A stretch of DNA of 64,000 nt, from positions 19,737-83,736 of the forward strand of contig QANY01013337.1 in assembly GCA_003255025.1 (NCBI GenBank). The letters are read 5' to 3'. The notes below the pieces were generated by a model. That model saw only the letters and a list, made by a program, of their open reading frames with translations, made no database searches and had not been told where the DNA came from. This DNA is from Datisca glomerata. Its lineage: Eukaryota > Streptophyta > Magnoliopsida > Cucurbitales > Datiscaceae. Below, one piece after another: positions 23,615 through 35,215 of the stretch; position 1 is the first letter of the stretch, and each line of letters opens with the position of its first letter. Both the position numbers and the translations under genes were made by a program.

Positions 23615-24502
23615 TTAAGCTCTCTCAAAGAGAACGGGAAGAACGGCGCCATCCAAAGCCAACAACCTCTTCCCGTCTTCAACCAAATTACCAACAGGAC
23701 TACAGATCAACCGACATGTCGGACAAACTTCAGTAGGACACCATTCGAAATTGTAGACGTTATACTCTTGGTTACGTTCAATCCTAAAATACCCACCAAC
23801 GCTATGTGGGTTTGTTTTCCCTGGAATTGCTGGCTCCGTCACACCTATTTCAATTAATCATTTCATAAGAATTTATAGATGAGTTTTTTCTATCATTGAG
23901 CATCTGAGTCATCTAATCAGAATTAGACGGTTCAGTGGTTTCATTTCATAAAGAAATGCTATATTATCATCAATTATTTTATAGGTTAAGGTTCACAATC
24001 AAACATGTCAATCATCTTTTAACATCAATTTAATTACCATGATCGTTCTAGATTTAACGACCTTTAAAAAGGTTAATGAGGGTTTGATATAACTACCTGT
24101 AACAATTAACCTCCTCTGAGTAGCTTCCTCCAACTCTCCAACTTTCCAAGCAGTTGACTGAATACAGATTGTCAAAGCTGAGAATTCAATTTTGAAATCT
24201 CTATATTCTCTTATCACCATCTCTCTTTCAGCAAAGGGTGTGAAGATCAGAGGAAAACCTTCCAACCCAGACACATTTTCTTGTCCAGCATATAATGGAC
24301 ATGAATTGTTCCTATCAATCAACGTGAAACGTCCTCCAGAATCTGTGATTGCAGGCCTTATGTAGTATTCTACGCCGGCCCGGAGAGCCTGTCCGGCCGA
24401 GTCGAGCACCGGAGGGTTTGACTCGTCCGATGGATGAGCTGTAATGAGTATGGCCATGAACAGCCATATGTAGCTCAAGCTTGCTGTCAATTTCATCAAC
24501 AT
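23615..24502 (-). CDS. Kunitz-type protease inhibitor / miraculin-like protein, copy 1
   Basis: Two exons, 24,502-24,097 and 23,844-23,615, joined over a 252-bp GT-AG intron (CAG|GTAGTT, ATAG|GTGTG), give 211 residues, the normal size. A hydrophobic signal peptide covers about residues 1-22, so the product is probably secreted or vacuolar. The Kunitz signature lies at about 33-49 (VLDSAGQALRAGVEYYI). Cysteines are at 68, 113, 171, 176, 179 and 183, the last four in a CPxxVCPxCRLIC cluster as in miraculin-like proteins. Asn65 and Asn76 are possible glycosylation sites. By alignment with soybean inhibitor the P1 position falls at Ile86, not Arg or Lys, so trypsin inhibition is doubtful. I chose the MLMK start because copy 2 begins there; an in-frame ATG 105 bases upstream exists. 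Confidence 0.85.
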
Positions 24503-24616
24503 GGTTTTTGAAAAATTTGTTCTTAAAGGGGAAAAAGGAACTACAAGGTGCTGAAAATGCTTGTGTTTGTTTGAATTGCTTTGGCATATGCTCTCTCCTT
24601 TGGCCAATTAGGAACA

Positions 24617-24625
24617 TATTTATAG
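24617..24625 (-). promoter_or_regulatory. TATA box of Kunitz copy 1
   Basis: CTATAAATA on the minus strand, 115 bases upstream of the chosen ATG. The same box is at the same place in copy 2. About 50 bases farther upstream both copies share GAAGACGTGG or a near variant, an ACGT-core element of the kind bound by plant bZIP factors. Confidence 0.65.
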
Positions 24626-25577
24626 TGCAATTGTAGGATGGATTTTTTAGATAAAATTTGAGTGATGAAGTAATTTGATGTGTCCACGTCTTCATTTCCT
24701 ACTGAATAATTCATAAATTTGCTTTAATTTGGATAAATATTAATTCAATTTTATGTTTGTAGAAAGGAAAAAAACAGAGAATATCTTACTTAGGTATTAA
24801 AATTGAACAGACAATATAGTTAAGTAATTTTTATATAGCATAATATTAATTATGCTATATAACTTGGAAATTACAAAATGAAGAGATTGTAAATCCGAAT
24901 TGTAATATTTTTGGATTTTCTACGATAATAAATTCGATAAAAAAATTATATATCATTCTTTTTTATTGTGGAGATGAAATTTTTACTCTTATTTTTTGAT
25001 CCCTCATATTTTTATCTATGAAATTAGTAGGAAGATAGATGTTGACTCACTATATGACACAAGAACATTAATTCATTCATCATGTTGACTCACTATATTC
25101 TCATGTCACCCCATATATAAAATAAAGTTCAAAGTTAATCAAAATTATAGACCGATGGAACGTAAATATATTATCTCACTAAAAAAGCAATTATGTCACT
25201 TGACCCTTAAACATCAGCTAAAAAATTCAATCACTTGATCACCTTCGTCCACTCTATAAAACCTCCTTTGCCTCATACTCTATCTATTCTTGTCCTCAAA
25301 TTTTAATTTTTTATTAATTTCTCAATTTCAAACATTGTCTTGTAGAGTTTTAATCAGAAAAGTCAAAAAATAATAAAATAGCATAACATAACACGTGGGT
25401 TTGATCTTGCCGGTGGACAAAAGTCTTCATGTCTCCATCGGATCGAGGGTTGGTTACTTGTAATTGCATTAAGGGTGTAGTTGCATTAAGAAGAAAAACT
25501 CAACTTTAGTAACCTTAATTTAAGCAATGAAATGCAAATTACAGGAACTTGAACGAGAAAATGCCAAGGAGGAAAAA

Positions 25578-27199
25578 TCTATCACTATAATATATTAAAA
25601 TTGATAAGTAAATGAGAATTTTTTCAACAATATTATCTATTTATTATTCTTAAATTCTTAAAATGACCTTTCATATTCCATATACTAATTGACTATTAAT
25701 TTTTCAATTGTACATTTAATATTGTGATATTCAAAGAAATAATATCAATATTTCTTAAATGTAGATTCATGATCAATGTCAAATTCACATCTTATTTTTT
25801 ATTAGTGGTTTATCAAGATTTATGAACATATCCTTGAAAGAAAAAAAATGTTAGTGAAGTTTTTATTTCAAATTCTCATGACCAACAATAATAAAATATG
25901 TTTATGGAAGGATATTGATTAATAAAACAGTGAAAATTTTATGATATTTTTAGAGATTCTACGATGCATCGGTGTTGTTAAAATAAATAATTTTTAATTA
26001 TTCAATAATATAAAGTGGTGAGAAGTACAAAGATCATAAAATATCACATATTTCTCTCATATTTGTGTTCACAACTTTAATTCACCAATTGAAATTAATT
26101 AGTTTACTCATTGAATAAGATGATAACACAAAATTCAGTTAAAATTAATTTACCAATTGAAAGCTAAATATTTGTGTTCACAACTTTAATAAAATGTCTA
26201 TATAAAACTTAATGTTAGATTTTTCTTTCATACCTATTTGGAAGGACATGACCCTAAATTATGAAAAGAAAAACTAAAAGATTTAATGATCTCGATCACG
26301 TACACAACATGTAACACTTTAATAGTACATTAAATTCTTATAGACGAAGTGCTATCAAATCTTATATATATATATATATATTACGGTATGTAAGTCTCTA
26401 ATTACGCCATGTGTCATCACATGTTTAATAAATTAAAATTAAAAGATGTTAGTAAGTAACATATACAAAAAATAGTTTTTATAGATAATCACAATTAATG
26501 GAATCTTTAAACAAATTATGGGTTTTGAATTTATTATATTATGAACTATATAAAATATTCACAGAATTCAATTATCATGTTAACAGGCTCGTTAAATTAA
26601 ATTATTTTTATTTTTACATTAAAAATTTGAATTGCTTTAATATATTAAAAGTAGGATGATAATGATATTATTTTTTTAGATTTTTTTTTCCACTCCTTAT
26701 TTTACAATTTCAAAATTTTCCTTGAGTCTAGTAATGGTGGATCATTAAATGGTATTTTTTCTTCTTTTCTTATTTTTTCAAATGATGTATCTCATGAGTA
26801 AATTTTTCATTTTTTATCGTTTCTAATTTAAAATTTATTTTTAGACATGAGAACATATTAACTTATTTTATCGTTAAGATATATATTAGAAAAATATAAT
26901 CAATCAATAAATGAATAAAATATATTTTTAATTCATTTAACACATAGAGATTAAAGAAATAATATACTAAAAATTGAGTTGAAAATGTATAGAGGATGTC
27001 CTTCTAGTATAATTAACTTAATTAGAAATATTTTTGTGAGTAAGACTTATGAAAACATAAAAGTTATAATTATAATTTTCTAATTTTATCTATCAATAAA
27101 TGTAATTTATTCAAAAAAAAAATTATATGAACAAGTAATGTATAAGAAATAATAATAAAATCGTATATATCACGTGCATCGCACGTGTAATATATCTTT
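25578..27199 (+). mobile_element. Helitron-like element, non-autonomous
   Basis: The left end is A|TCTATCACTATAATATATT, the TC-starting AT-rich 5' end typical of plant Helitrons. Near the right end is a perfect 7-bp stem with a 3-base loop (CACGTGC-ATC-GCACGTG at 27,171-27,187), about 10 bases before the likely terminus, as in Helitron 3' hairpins. The terminal CTRR is not perfect (CTTT), so the end is approximate. It has no Rep/helicase gene and is almost entirely AT-rich non-coding DNA, including a TA run at about 26,363-26,381. It lies in the part of unit 1 that unit 2 lacks. Confidence 0.6.
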
Positions 27200-27289
27200 C
27201 TGTCTTAGAAAAGTATAATTTATACTTGGGGCTACTAAATTTTTTATTTATTCTTTTCAAAGTTTCCATTAATCTTTCCGCACATTTCT

Positions 27290-27550
27290 CAATATTCATT
27301 CATTTGTTTAAATTGAACTGTAAAGTTCAATTTACTAATATTGAACTCTTTAAATTATCATATTTAACTTGAGTTTTGCGACACGTGAACAGTTACTTGA
27401 ATGGTTCAAGTTGTTATAACATATTATATTAACCTTCAAGTTATCATATTAAATGTGGTTGAAAATGTCAATAATTATTTATAGGTTTCAAGTAGTATGT
27501 TATAACTACTTGTACCTTCCTATTATCACATACTTGAACGAGAAGATCAA
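27290..27550. repeat. Dispersed repeat, copy 1 (partner at 31,250-31,620)
   Basis: Both copies carry CAAGTTATCATATTTAACTTGAG-like sequence and the words TATGTTATAACTACTTGTAC in the same order and orientation. They flank the MULE-like element and the 259-bp duplication. The family is not recognised. Confidence 0.5.
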
Positions 27551-27639
27551 TCAAGAAATATATTCATTTAGAAATCTTTTTTCGACATATGAAACAATTC
27601 AAATTATGATAGAAATAAAAAATATGTTAATAATATAGG

Positions 27640-29240
27640 ATATCTTGCACTTTGTCTCAATATCAATTTACCCCCTAAAACTATTTTTCCTTCCTAACTG
27701 ACTCTCAAACTTTCAAGTTTCCACATCCATCAACTCATCAATGACCGTCAAATGGCTGTTAAATAGTCACATGCACGGCACATGCCTATTTTTATTCCAA
27801 TTTTACCTACTTCTTCAACTTTATAAGCTACACATCTTTCATGTTTTTTTATCCAAAAACCAACCATAAATTGGATTCCTTCTTCATTAGTATATTTACA
27901 TTATTTAAGTTTTCTATGATGACGTGAATGTATAGTGACTCATGTCATAATGTAGCTAATCCTGACAACATTTGCAATCTCACTTCCTCTTTTAGATCCC
28001 ATATTGAAATTGAAAGAAAACATATAAAAAGAATACTAAATTGAACAAGGAATTCAATTTCACTCCACTATAACTTCTGTATACAAGCAGCATCTCACTA
28101 TGAACTGAAATGGCTGTAAAAGAAAGCAACTACATAAAGAATATGTAGTGAAGAAACTAAAAGGAAAAAAAAAAGAACAGAAAAGAGAATGAAAAAAAGG
28201 AGGAAAAATAAGAAGGGTAACACCATGCGGCAAGATTTGCACCTATGTAAGCTGTACATATTCTCCCTCCACCACCACCGGAGTAAGGCAGTCATGGAAC
28301 ATGATTCAATTACTTCGCTCACCGCTTTATAAAGTCTCCGGCGAAATCATGTTTAATGCAAATGAAATGCCTGAAAATTAAAACGAAGCCCAGAAAAGAA
28401 AACGTTCAATTCCAAAGACGGGCTTTTTTATCGGTAAAAACAGAGAAACAGTAAACATTTTGGAATGTTCTTAATGTTTCAAATTCTGCCATTATGAAAC
28501 TTACCACCGAAAAGGCTTCGGCTTTTATAATGTCGCCAAGTTCAATAGTTAATTTAAAAATGATGTCTAAAACAGAAATAATCTGATGTAAATTATAAAG
28601 TGAAGTATTATGTACTATTTCTAAGCATAGGAAACATACCACAAACCGGTCCAACACCGGTACAAGAACCGCCAGATCCGTTGAAGAAGACGGCAATCTT
28701 AATCTTTCTGTCGAAAGGAATGCTAAAAGCTGGGCCGAGTATGCCTCTACAATCATTTTCTCAGCTTCTTTCTCTCCTCGGAGCACAGCTGCCTCATCAT
28801 TCTGAACAAAGAAACAAATGAAGTTTTTAGGAGTTGTAGAGGCAACTATATAAATCAACTAAATACAAATACGAGTCATGTTTCACATTTTTCAGGTGAA
28901 TCAAGAGGGAGAGGGAGAAGTACATGGGTGCAATCGCGAAGGAGGAGAAGGTGGAGGAGAAGGTGGGTGAACTGGAAAATCACGAGGGAGAAGGGGGGAA
29001 GGGTTTCGCAAGGGAATGGGGAAGGGGTGGGGGGGAAGGGGGTGGGTGATTTTTAAGAGGGGTGAATTTGATATTTCATTGATCACGTGCATCATTTAAA
29101 TGACGCTTAGGTCAAAATTTTGGATCATGGGAGTAAGTTGATGGATGGAGAAAGTTGGAGCAATAATTAGAAAGAGAAAATAATTTAAGGGGTAAGTTAA
29201 TATTAGGGTAAAGTGTCGAGCGTCTTATGATATTAATCCT
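27640..29240. mobile_element. MULE-like element with long inverted ends and exon-like cargo
   Basis: The left end (TTGCACTTTGTCTCAATATC, then TTTACCCCCTAAA and CATCCATCAACT) matches the reverse complement of the right end (GACACTTTACCCTAATATT, TTACCCCTTAAA, CATCCATCAACTT) over at least 100 bp with gaps. Such long degenerate inverted repeats are typical of Mutator-like elements. No clear 9-bp target duplication was found. The centre has higher GC and exon-like open sequence, so it may have captured host gene pieces (Pack-MULE). A G-rich stretch lies at 28,905-29,045. Confidence 0.5.
28420..28802 (-). pseudogene. Unidentified exon-like fragments within the MULE-like element
   Basis: On the minus strand a TTTGTTCAG acceptor near 28,800 opens a frame reading NDEAAVLRGEKEAEKM and on to DLAVLVPVLDRFV, which ends at a G|GTATGTTTCC donor near 28,636. 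A second exon-like piece reading IELGDIIKAEAF ends near 28,500 at GTG|GTAAGT. Base composition differs from the AT-rich surroundings. I do not recognise the protein, and the opposite strand is also open across the first piece, so neither strand nor function is certain. Confidence 0.3.
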
Positions 29241-30265
29241 AAAAAAATTATTATGGAATATATGTAATATATCTTATCATTATTGAAGAGATTAAGCATG
29301 GGAGTTGTATAGGATACTCCACTTAAAAGCAGTACTAATACAGTTATCTTATATCTATAAATTGTTCCAAAACCTGCGAATAAAAAATGAATATTTTTCG
29401 TAGGCGGAAATGGACATATTTTTAATAAAAAAAGTCTCTGAAAAAAGCTTCCTTGATCTACTAGTAACGAAAAGCTTTCAACGAAAGAGTACCACAAGCA
29501 AGCTCTAGATTGTTGAAGCGACGGGAGCTATTTTGTGTGGCTGGCTGATTTTGATGTTGTTAGGGACGAAGGAGATAGATTTTGTTGCCCTAATTGGAGT
29601 GGATTGCTGGTTGGTTTAGGATTTGTCACATCTTTGACGTTATTCCATAGCTCGAAACGCTGCCAACTCCTTATCTAGATTCCAGAGGATTTAGGTAGTT
29701 TACTTACTGGATGATTGGTTTTGGAAGAACAAAAAAGTAGATTATGAAAATTATTAATTTTTTTTATTGATTCAAGAATAAGAGCTTGAGGGGATCCATA
29801 TATGTTGTTTAGGTCCATCAGAAGGCGTAGAAATAGCTAGATCGTATTGAAAATGTTCCTGAAAGACATCATGAAAAAGTAACAATATTAAAAAACGAGG
29901 TCCAAGAATGAAGAAGGGGTATGATTACTGAATGAATGCAAGTTGGATAATACCCGAGGCATAAAAGCTTATGGTTCCCTCTAGTCCATTTTGGGTTGGG
30001 TTAGGGGAACATCCGAGCGATTGGCTTCGTGAAGTTTTTGGAAGATATGACCTTAAAACTATAGAGCTCATCATCTTTTATATCGATCAATTGAAATGGA
30101 CCTGGATGAAAATAATGAAATCAAACTTTCTTTTCTAGAAGTAAAGGCTCTCCCCATCACAGATGGTTCAGTCATGATCAGTGCCACAAAATGATTGAGA
30201 AGTACGACTAGGTCAGAATATTTTTTGTTCTTTATATCCAATAAGTATTGCATGACTAAATAATT
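29241..30265. other. Stretch without a recognised gene
   Basis: It has moderate GC with short open frames, including one on the minus strand at 30,071-30,280, but nothing I can assign. It may be decayed retroelement interior. Confidence 0.4.
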
Positions 30266-30790
30266 CAAGGAGGGGCGCACTACAGAGTTTTTTTGTAGAT
30301 AACCCTTAACCTGAGGATCAAGCTTATCAGAATGCTATAGTTGAATTATTTGATCCAATCATCCCCGACTCCAATACCTTGCTCTTACTTTTACAGCTTT
30401 AGTTGCTATTTATATAGGCGAATCTATAAAAGGCCAGCATTGTTGTCAAAATAAACGGAAAAAAAGTGGACATGCTTACCCAACTAAATGTCCAAGCTCT
30501 GAATGATTGGTAAACTAGATCTTTCAAGGAGGGGCGCACTACAGAGTTTTTTTGTAGACGACCCTTAACCTGAGGATCAAGCTTATCAGAATGCTATAGT
30601 TGAATTATTTGATCCAATCATCCCCGACTCCAATACCTTGCTCTTATTTTTACAGCTTTAGCTGCTACTTATATAGGCGAATCTATAAAAGGCCAGCATT
30701 GTTGTCAAAATAAACGAAAAAAAAAAAAGTGGACATACTTACCCAACTAAATGTCCAAGCTCTGAATGATTGGTAAACTAGATCTTTCAT
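30266..30790. repeat. 259-bp tandem duplication
   Basis: The segment starting CAAGGAGGGGCGCACTACAG at about 30,266 repeats from about 30,525 with only a few differences: a longer A run near 30,719-30,728 and single changes such as GATAAC/GACGAC. The near-identity marks a young duplication. No coding sequence is evident. Confidence 0.85.
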
Positions 30791-31249
30791 TTGAGATTCC
30801 AATCAATAGTAGGATCTCAAGCATAAGAGGAAGAAATGGATTGGAAAACTTTTTTTAATCTTAGTCAAGTGGTTCCTCTTCTTAGGCTGGTGGATAGGCT
30901 CACTTTATTTTAGAAACTTTGTTTATCTGTCTTTTACTTTTTTTTCTATGTTTTCTTCCTCATTCTCAGTTTGATTCTTATATCACGGATCTTGATTCGT
31001 TCTGAAAAAAATAAAAAAGGTGCGCGCCGCACTCACGAGGGAATGCCAATAATATACTAGAGGAAGGTGGGGATGACACACTTAATATTTACCAATATTG
31101 AATTGAATAGGTTTACTAAAAATTCTAACACATGTTCTCTGCATAACGAAAACTCTAAGGATTAATATGAAGCTAGCAAATACTGATGATTTTATTTAGT
31201 GTAGTGCTGAAATTATGACCAATAAAAGTATCTCGTTGTTCTCACATGT

Positions 31250-31620
31250 CTCACTATTCATTCCTTATTTTAAACTTTAAATTAAAAATTCAATTTATTA
31301 ATGTTATAGCAACTTAAACACTTCAAGTTATCTTATTTAACTTGTGCTTTACGACTAAAAAATATCAAAAGTTACTTGATGTGTTTAAATTAGTTACAAT
31401 ATATTACTTGAACTTTGTTAAAAATATCAACAATTACTGGTGAGTTCAAGTAATATGTTATAACTACTTGTACTCTTAAAATTATTACATTTGACTTGAG
31501 TTCCGCTATTAAAAAATATCAATAGTTATTAGTAATAAAAATATATTATTTGAACCACCTAAATAATATATGTTACCATTTGAAGAGTTCAAGTCGTATG
31601 TTATAATTAATTTAACTCTT
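31250..31620. repeat. Dispersed repeat, copy 2
   Basis: Partner of 27,290-27,550. It has extra internal repetition of the TATGTTATAA and AAAAATATCAA words. From 31,620 to 31,868 I see nothing further. Confidence 0.5.
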
Positions 31621-32815
31621 CAAAAGAGTGGGTAGGGATTAAATAGAAGAAAGAATAAAAAAACAAAATGAGAAAAAGACTTGGGTTTCATTAAAAATAT
31701 AAAAAACCGTCAATTTTGAGTTTGATTTTACCAGTGATCTTTGGATAGGAGAAAAATCAGAGCAGGTAATTGGGATTGTTTGAACATAATGGGACCGGGA
31801 TTTAGAATTTTTTATTTTAAAAATTGCGTATATTTTTCCAAAATTCTTTTATAAAAGTATCTTTTTTCAAATTACTCTTAAATTGAAGCCACAAAATGAT
31901 AAGATCAAAAAATTGTCAAAGATGGCGAATATACGCAAAACGATTGCGTATATGGACAATGGGGCCACTATTGAAGATTGGGTGAGTTGCATTCACATAT
32001 CATAGATCTCACGTCACAATACTTTGACATCTTTGTTTTTTTCATTGAGGCGGCTAACGAAAAAGTACGGTGAATTTAACATAATAATGATTTGTCTATG
32101 ACGTAAATATACGAAGACACCAGACACTTCTAACTATGAAACATTTGATGAGCTAAGTCTGGAGGACAAAACTATAAACCATGTTACATGAGGTGTGACT
32201 TTGAATTGGTAAAAAATACCCACTATCACATGGATAAGGAGAGCCAATCAAAAGGCTCACGGAAAGTGATAGAAAAGTGAAAATGGGAGTGAAGACTGAT
32301 GTCGCGAGACACCCGTAAACAAACAAAAAATGACCGGACGAATACCGAGAACAGGAAAGACCACTAGAACGGGAAAAGTTGATTGGCCAACGGGAAAAGA
32401 CTGACGAAGGACCCACGCCTCTGAAACGGGAAAATGAACTTGAGACTCAGAGAACTACCCTAAACGGGCAAGGAACTCGTTGAACTGTGCAAGAACGGGA
32501 AGAGAATGATCAAAGAAGAACGGGAACAGGCGAAAGATATCCGGAATGACAGTCAAGTGACAATGATTGATTAGGTAAGTGAATAACTCGGACGAGACAA
32601 GTTGGTAGACCACCAAGTGATTGTGACTGATTGGCCCGAGCCAAGAAGAATCACCAAGTGGCTATGACTGATTAAGTGGCTAACAGATTGAGGACAAAAC
32701 AGCTGAAAGAAATGAACAAAGTAAAAGAGCTTACACCTGAAAGCAATCCAATCGATAGGGGAGGCTTCCTTACAAAATCTCATCAGCTAAAAATATAGAG
32801 GGTGTGATCATCCTC

Positions 32816-32816
<1 letters not shown>

Positions 32817-32885
<69 letters not shown>

Positions 32886-32886
32886 T
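32817..32886. repeat. (TTA)n microsatellite
   Basis: About 22 uninterrupted TTA units inside the left LTR of element X. The matching place in the right LTR (about 35,550) has no such run, so it expanded after insertion or was lost from the other LTR. It makes a meaningless poly-isoleucine reading on the minus strand. Confidence 0.95.
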
Positions 32887-34199
32887 TAAGGCATATAAGT
32901 ACAGGGTCATGTAAGAAAAGAAAATGGGAGGAAAATGGGGAAATAGAAAGGCAACTCAAGTAAACATTTACTAAGTGCATTGTCTTTTCCGACTTCTCTC
33001 ATCATCAACTATGTATAATCTTTTACACAAGTGAAAATAGTCTTCCTGTGATTTTTCTTCCATTTAAGGGTTTTTCACGTAAATGATGGTGTCTTTATTC
33101 TCTCATTCTATCTCTAAATTATTATTTTCATTATTTGTTCGTAAATGGTTTCCCATACTAAGAAAATCCTTTACATTTTGGTGCTTTCATTGAGAGTTGA
33201 GAGAAAATCTCAAGAGACCCACCATAAAATACCATAAACATACCTAGAATCACATCCAGTGCAGCTCTAAATAAGGACAATAGAACCAGAAAAGAAGATG
33301 AACACGTAGATCAACCAACTCCACCAATGGAAATGCTGCAGACGATCCTAAACGGGTTGGCAACAGAGATGAGAACAACAACAAGTACAAAACTAGAAAT
33401 GAAATTAAAAACAGTAAACTTATTCCTTGCATATTCGATTGGCTTATTTTTTTACATCATCATATGTTTCTAAAAAAGCGGGGAGAGAATTTATTTGATT
33501 TTGTGACAAATGAAGTCTTGAGAACGGTAATGGAATTAGGTTGACAACGGGAAAAGTCTTGAGAACCATAAAATTGGTAGGAAATTACATGGTAAATCTT
33601 ATATCATTAGAAAGATATGGAAGTCTATATTTTGTAGAATTTTATAGAAATCAATTCAGAGCTCTCGGTCAAAAGTTATGATACTTTTTGTTGGTACTGT
33701 TCAGGAAAGTAAATATATTCACGCTTTTCACATTTAAATAAATGTGACAAATCATATGTCACTACAAAGCTGCGTAAATCAGTTTTTTGAAGAATTTTAT
33801 ACAAAAAACAACTTCTTGAAGAATTTCACGGAACTCAATTTAGAGCTCTCAATCAAAACTTGGAACATGATAACGTGCAGAACTGTCAGCTTCATCTATT
33901 AAGTTTCACCAACACATTAATACTTATGTGACAAATCATATGCCGTTACACAGCTACGAAAATCAGTTTCATGAAATTCTTTACGGAATGAGATTCAAGC
34001 GTCTAGAAGAAAGTTACGATATACTTGTTTCCTACTTATTCCATTAAGATATTATATATTGCGTTGTTCAACATTCTTGTCGCGGATATTTGTGCACGAA
34101 AAAAAGAAAAAGAAAAGCAAACGGGAGAAAACTCTATCAGTGAGCTCGTAACAAAGAAAACGAGAGAAACTCTATCAACTAGCCCGTAGTAAATCAAAA

Positions 34200-34785
34200 C
34201 AAGGGCATGATTTCACAGGAGCCTAAGTCCTTGAGAGTATCGATGGACATCATTCTCAGAAGGAAATAAAAACGGGGTCATGATTCCAAGGAGCCTAAGT
34301 CCTTGGAAGTATCTACGGACATTATTCTCAGAAGGAAATCAAAACGGGGTCATGGTTCCACATGAACCTAAGTCCTTGGGAATGTCTATGGACATCATTC
34401 TCAGAAGGAAATAAAAAACGTGCCCATGGTTCCACGGGAGCCTAAGTCCTTAGGAGTGTATACGGTCGTTCTCAGAAGGAAATCAAAATGGAGCCATGAT
34501 TCTATAGGAGCCTAAGCCCTTGGGAGTGTTTACGGACACCGTTCTCAGAAGTAAATCAAAACGAGGTCATGGTTTCATGGAATGAGCCTAAGTCCTTGGG
34601 AGTGTCTACGGACGCCTTTCCCAAAAGGAAATCAAATCGGGACCATGGTTCTACAGGAGCCTAAGTCCTTGAGAGTGTTTACGGACACCGTTCTTAGAAG
34701 AAAATCAAAATGGGGTCATGGTTCCACGGAAGGAGCTTAAGTCCTTGGGAGTGTCTCAGACATCGTTATTAGAAGAAAAACAAAA
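34200..34785. repeat. Minisatellite with about 75-bp unit, 8 copies
   Basis: Each unit carries GGTCATGGTTCCAC, then GAGCCTAAGTCCTTGGGAGT, then ACGGACATCATTCTCAGAAGG. Unit lengths vary from about 67 to 78 bp and copies have diverged. The array fills the middle of element X where pol would be. Confidence 0.85.
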
Positions 34786-34919
34786 ACTTCGAAACAGAAA
34801 TATCCTTGTCTAACGAACAGATGATGCTCAAATAATTCATAACGGACACAACTGAAGAAAGCAAAGATGAAATATTTCTTGAAAACAACTCAGCGAACGA
34901 TCCTGAATCTAAAGGCCAA

Positions 34920-35215
34920 AATGGGACAATGGTTTTTTATTTGAACCTAATCCCTCTCTGAAAGAAAACAGGGTCATGGTTCTTTATTTGAACCTAAGTC
35001 TTCATCTTGAAAGAAGACGGGCAGTTCGCAAGTCCCTCTCAAAGTGAAAATGAGGTCATGGTTCTTTATTTGAAACCAAATCCTCTCAGAAAGAAAATGA
35101 GGGTCATGGTTCTTAATTCGAACCTAAGTCCTTGAGAACGGATAGATCATAAGACGTTCTTTCAGAGTGAGAATGGGGTCATGATTCTTTATTTGAACCT
35201 GAGTCCTCAGAAATG
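34920..35215. repeat. Related minisatellite, about 5 irregular units
   Basis: The units share GGTCATGGTTCTTTATTTGA and ACCTAAGTCC with spacers of variable length. The GGTCATGGTT and CCTAAGTCC cores are the same as in the preceding array, so both derive from one ancestral unit. Confidence 0.75.

Noticed and set aside
24503..24607. Upstream in-frame ATG as the start of Kunitz copy 1
   Set aside because: The extra 35 residues are polar, precede a good signal peptide, and have no counterpart in copy 2.
28600..28821. Plus-strand open frame of 73 codons
   Set aside because: It overlaps the minus-strand exon-like piece, which has better splice signals. Neither is recognised, so I kept only the minus reading, at low confidence.
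32783..32980. Minus-strand open frame with a long isoleucine run
   Set aside because: It is only the translation of the (TTA)n microsatellite in an LTR.
34200..34785. Regular repeats that could suggest a CRISPR array
   Set aside because: Whole units of about 75 bp repeat, without unique spacers, in a plant retroelement. It is a minisatellite.
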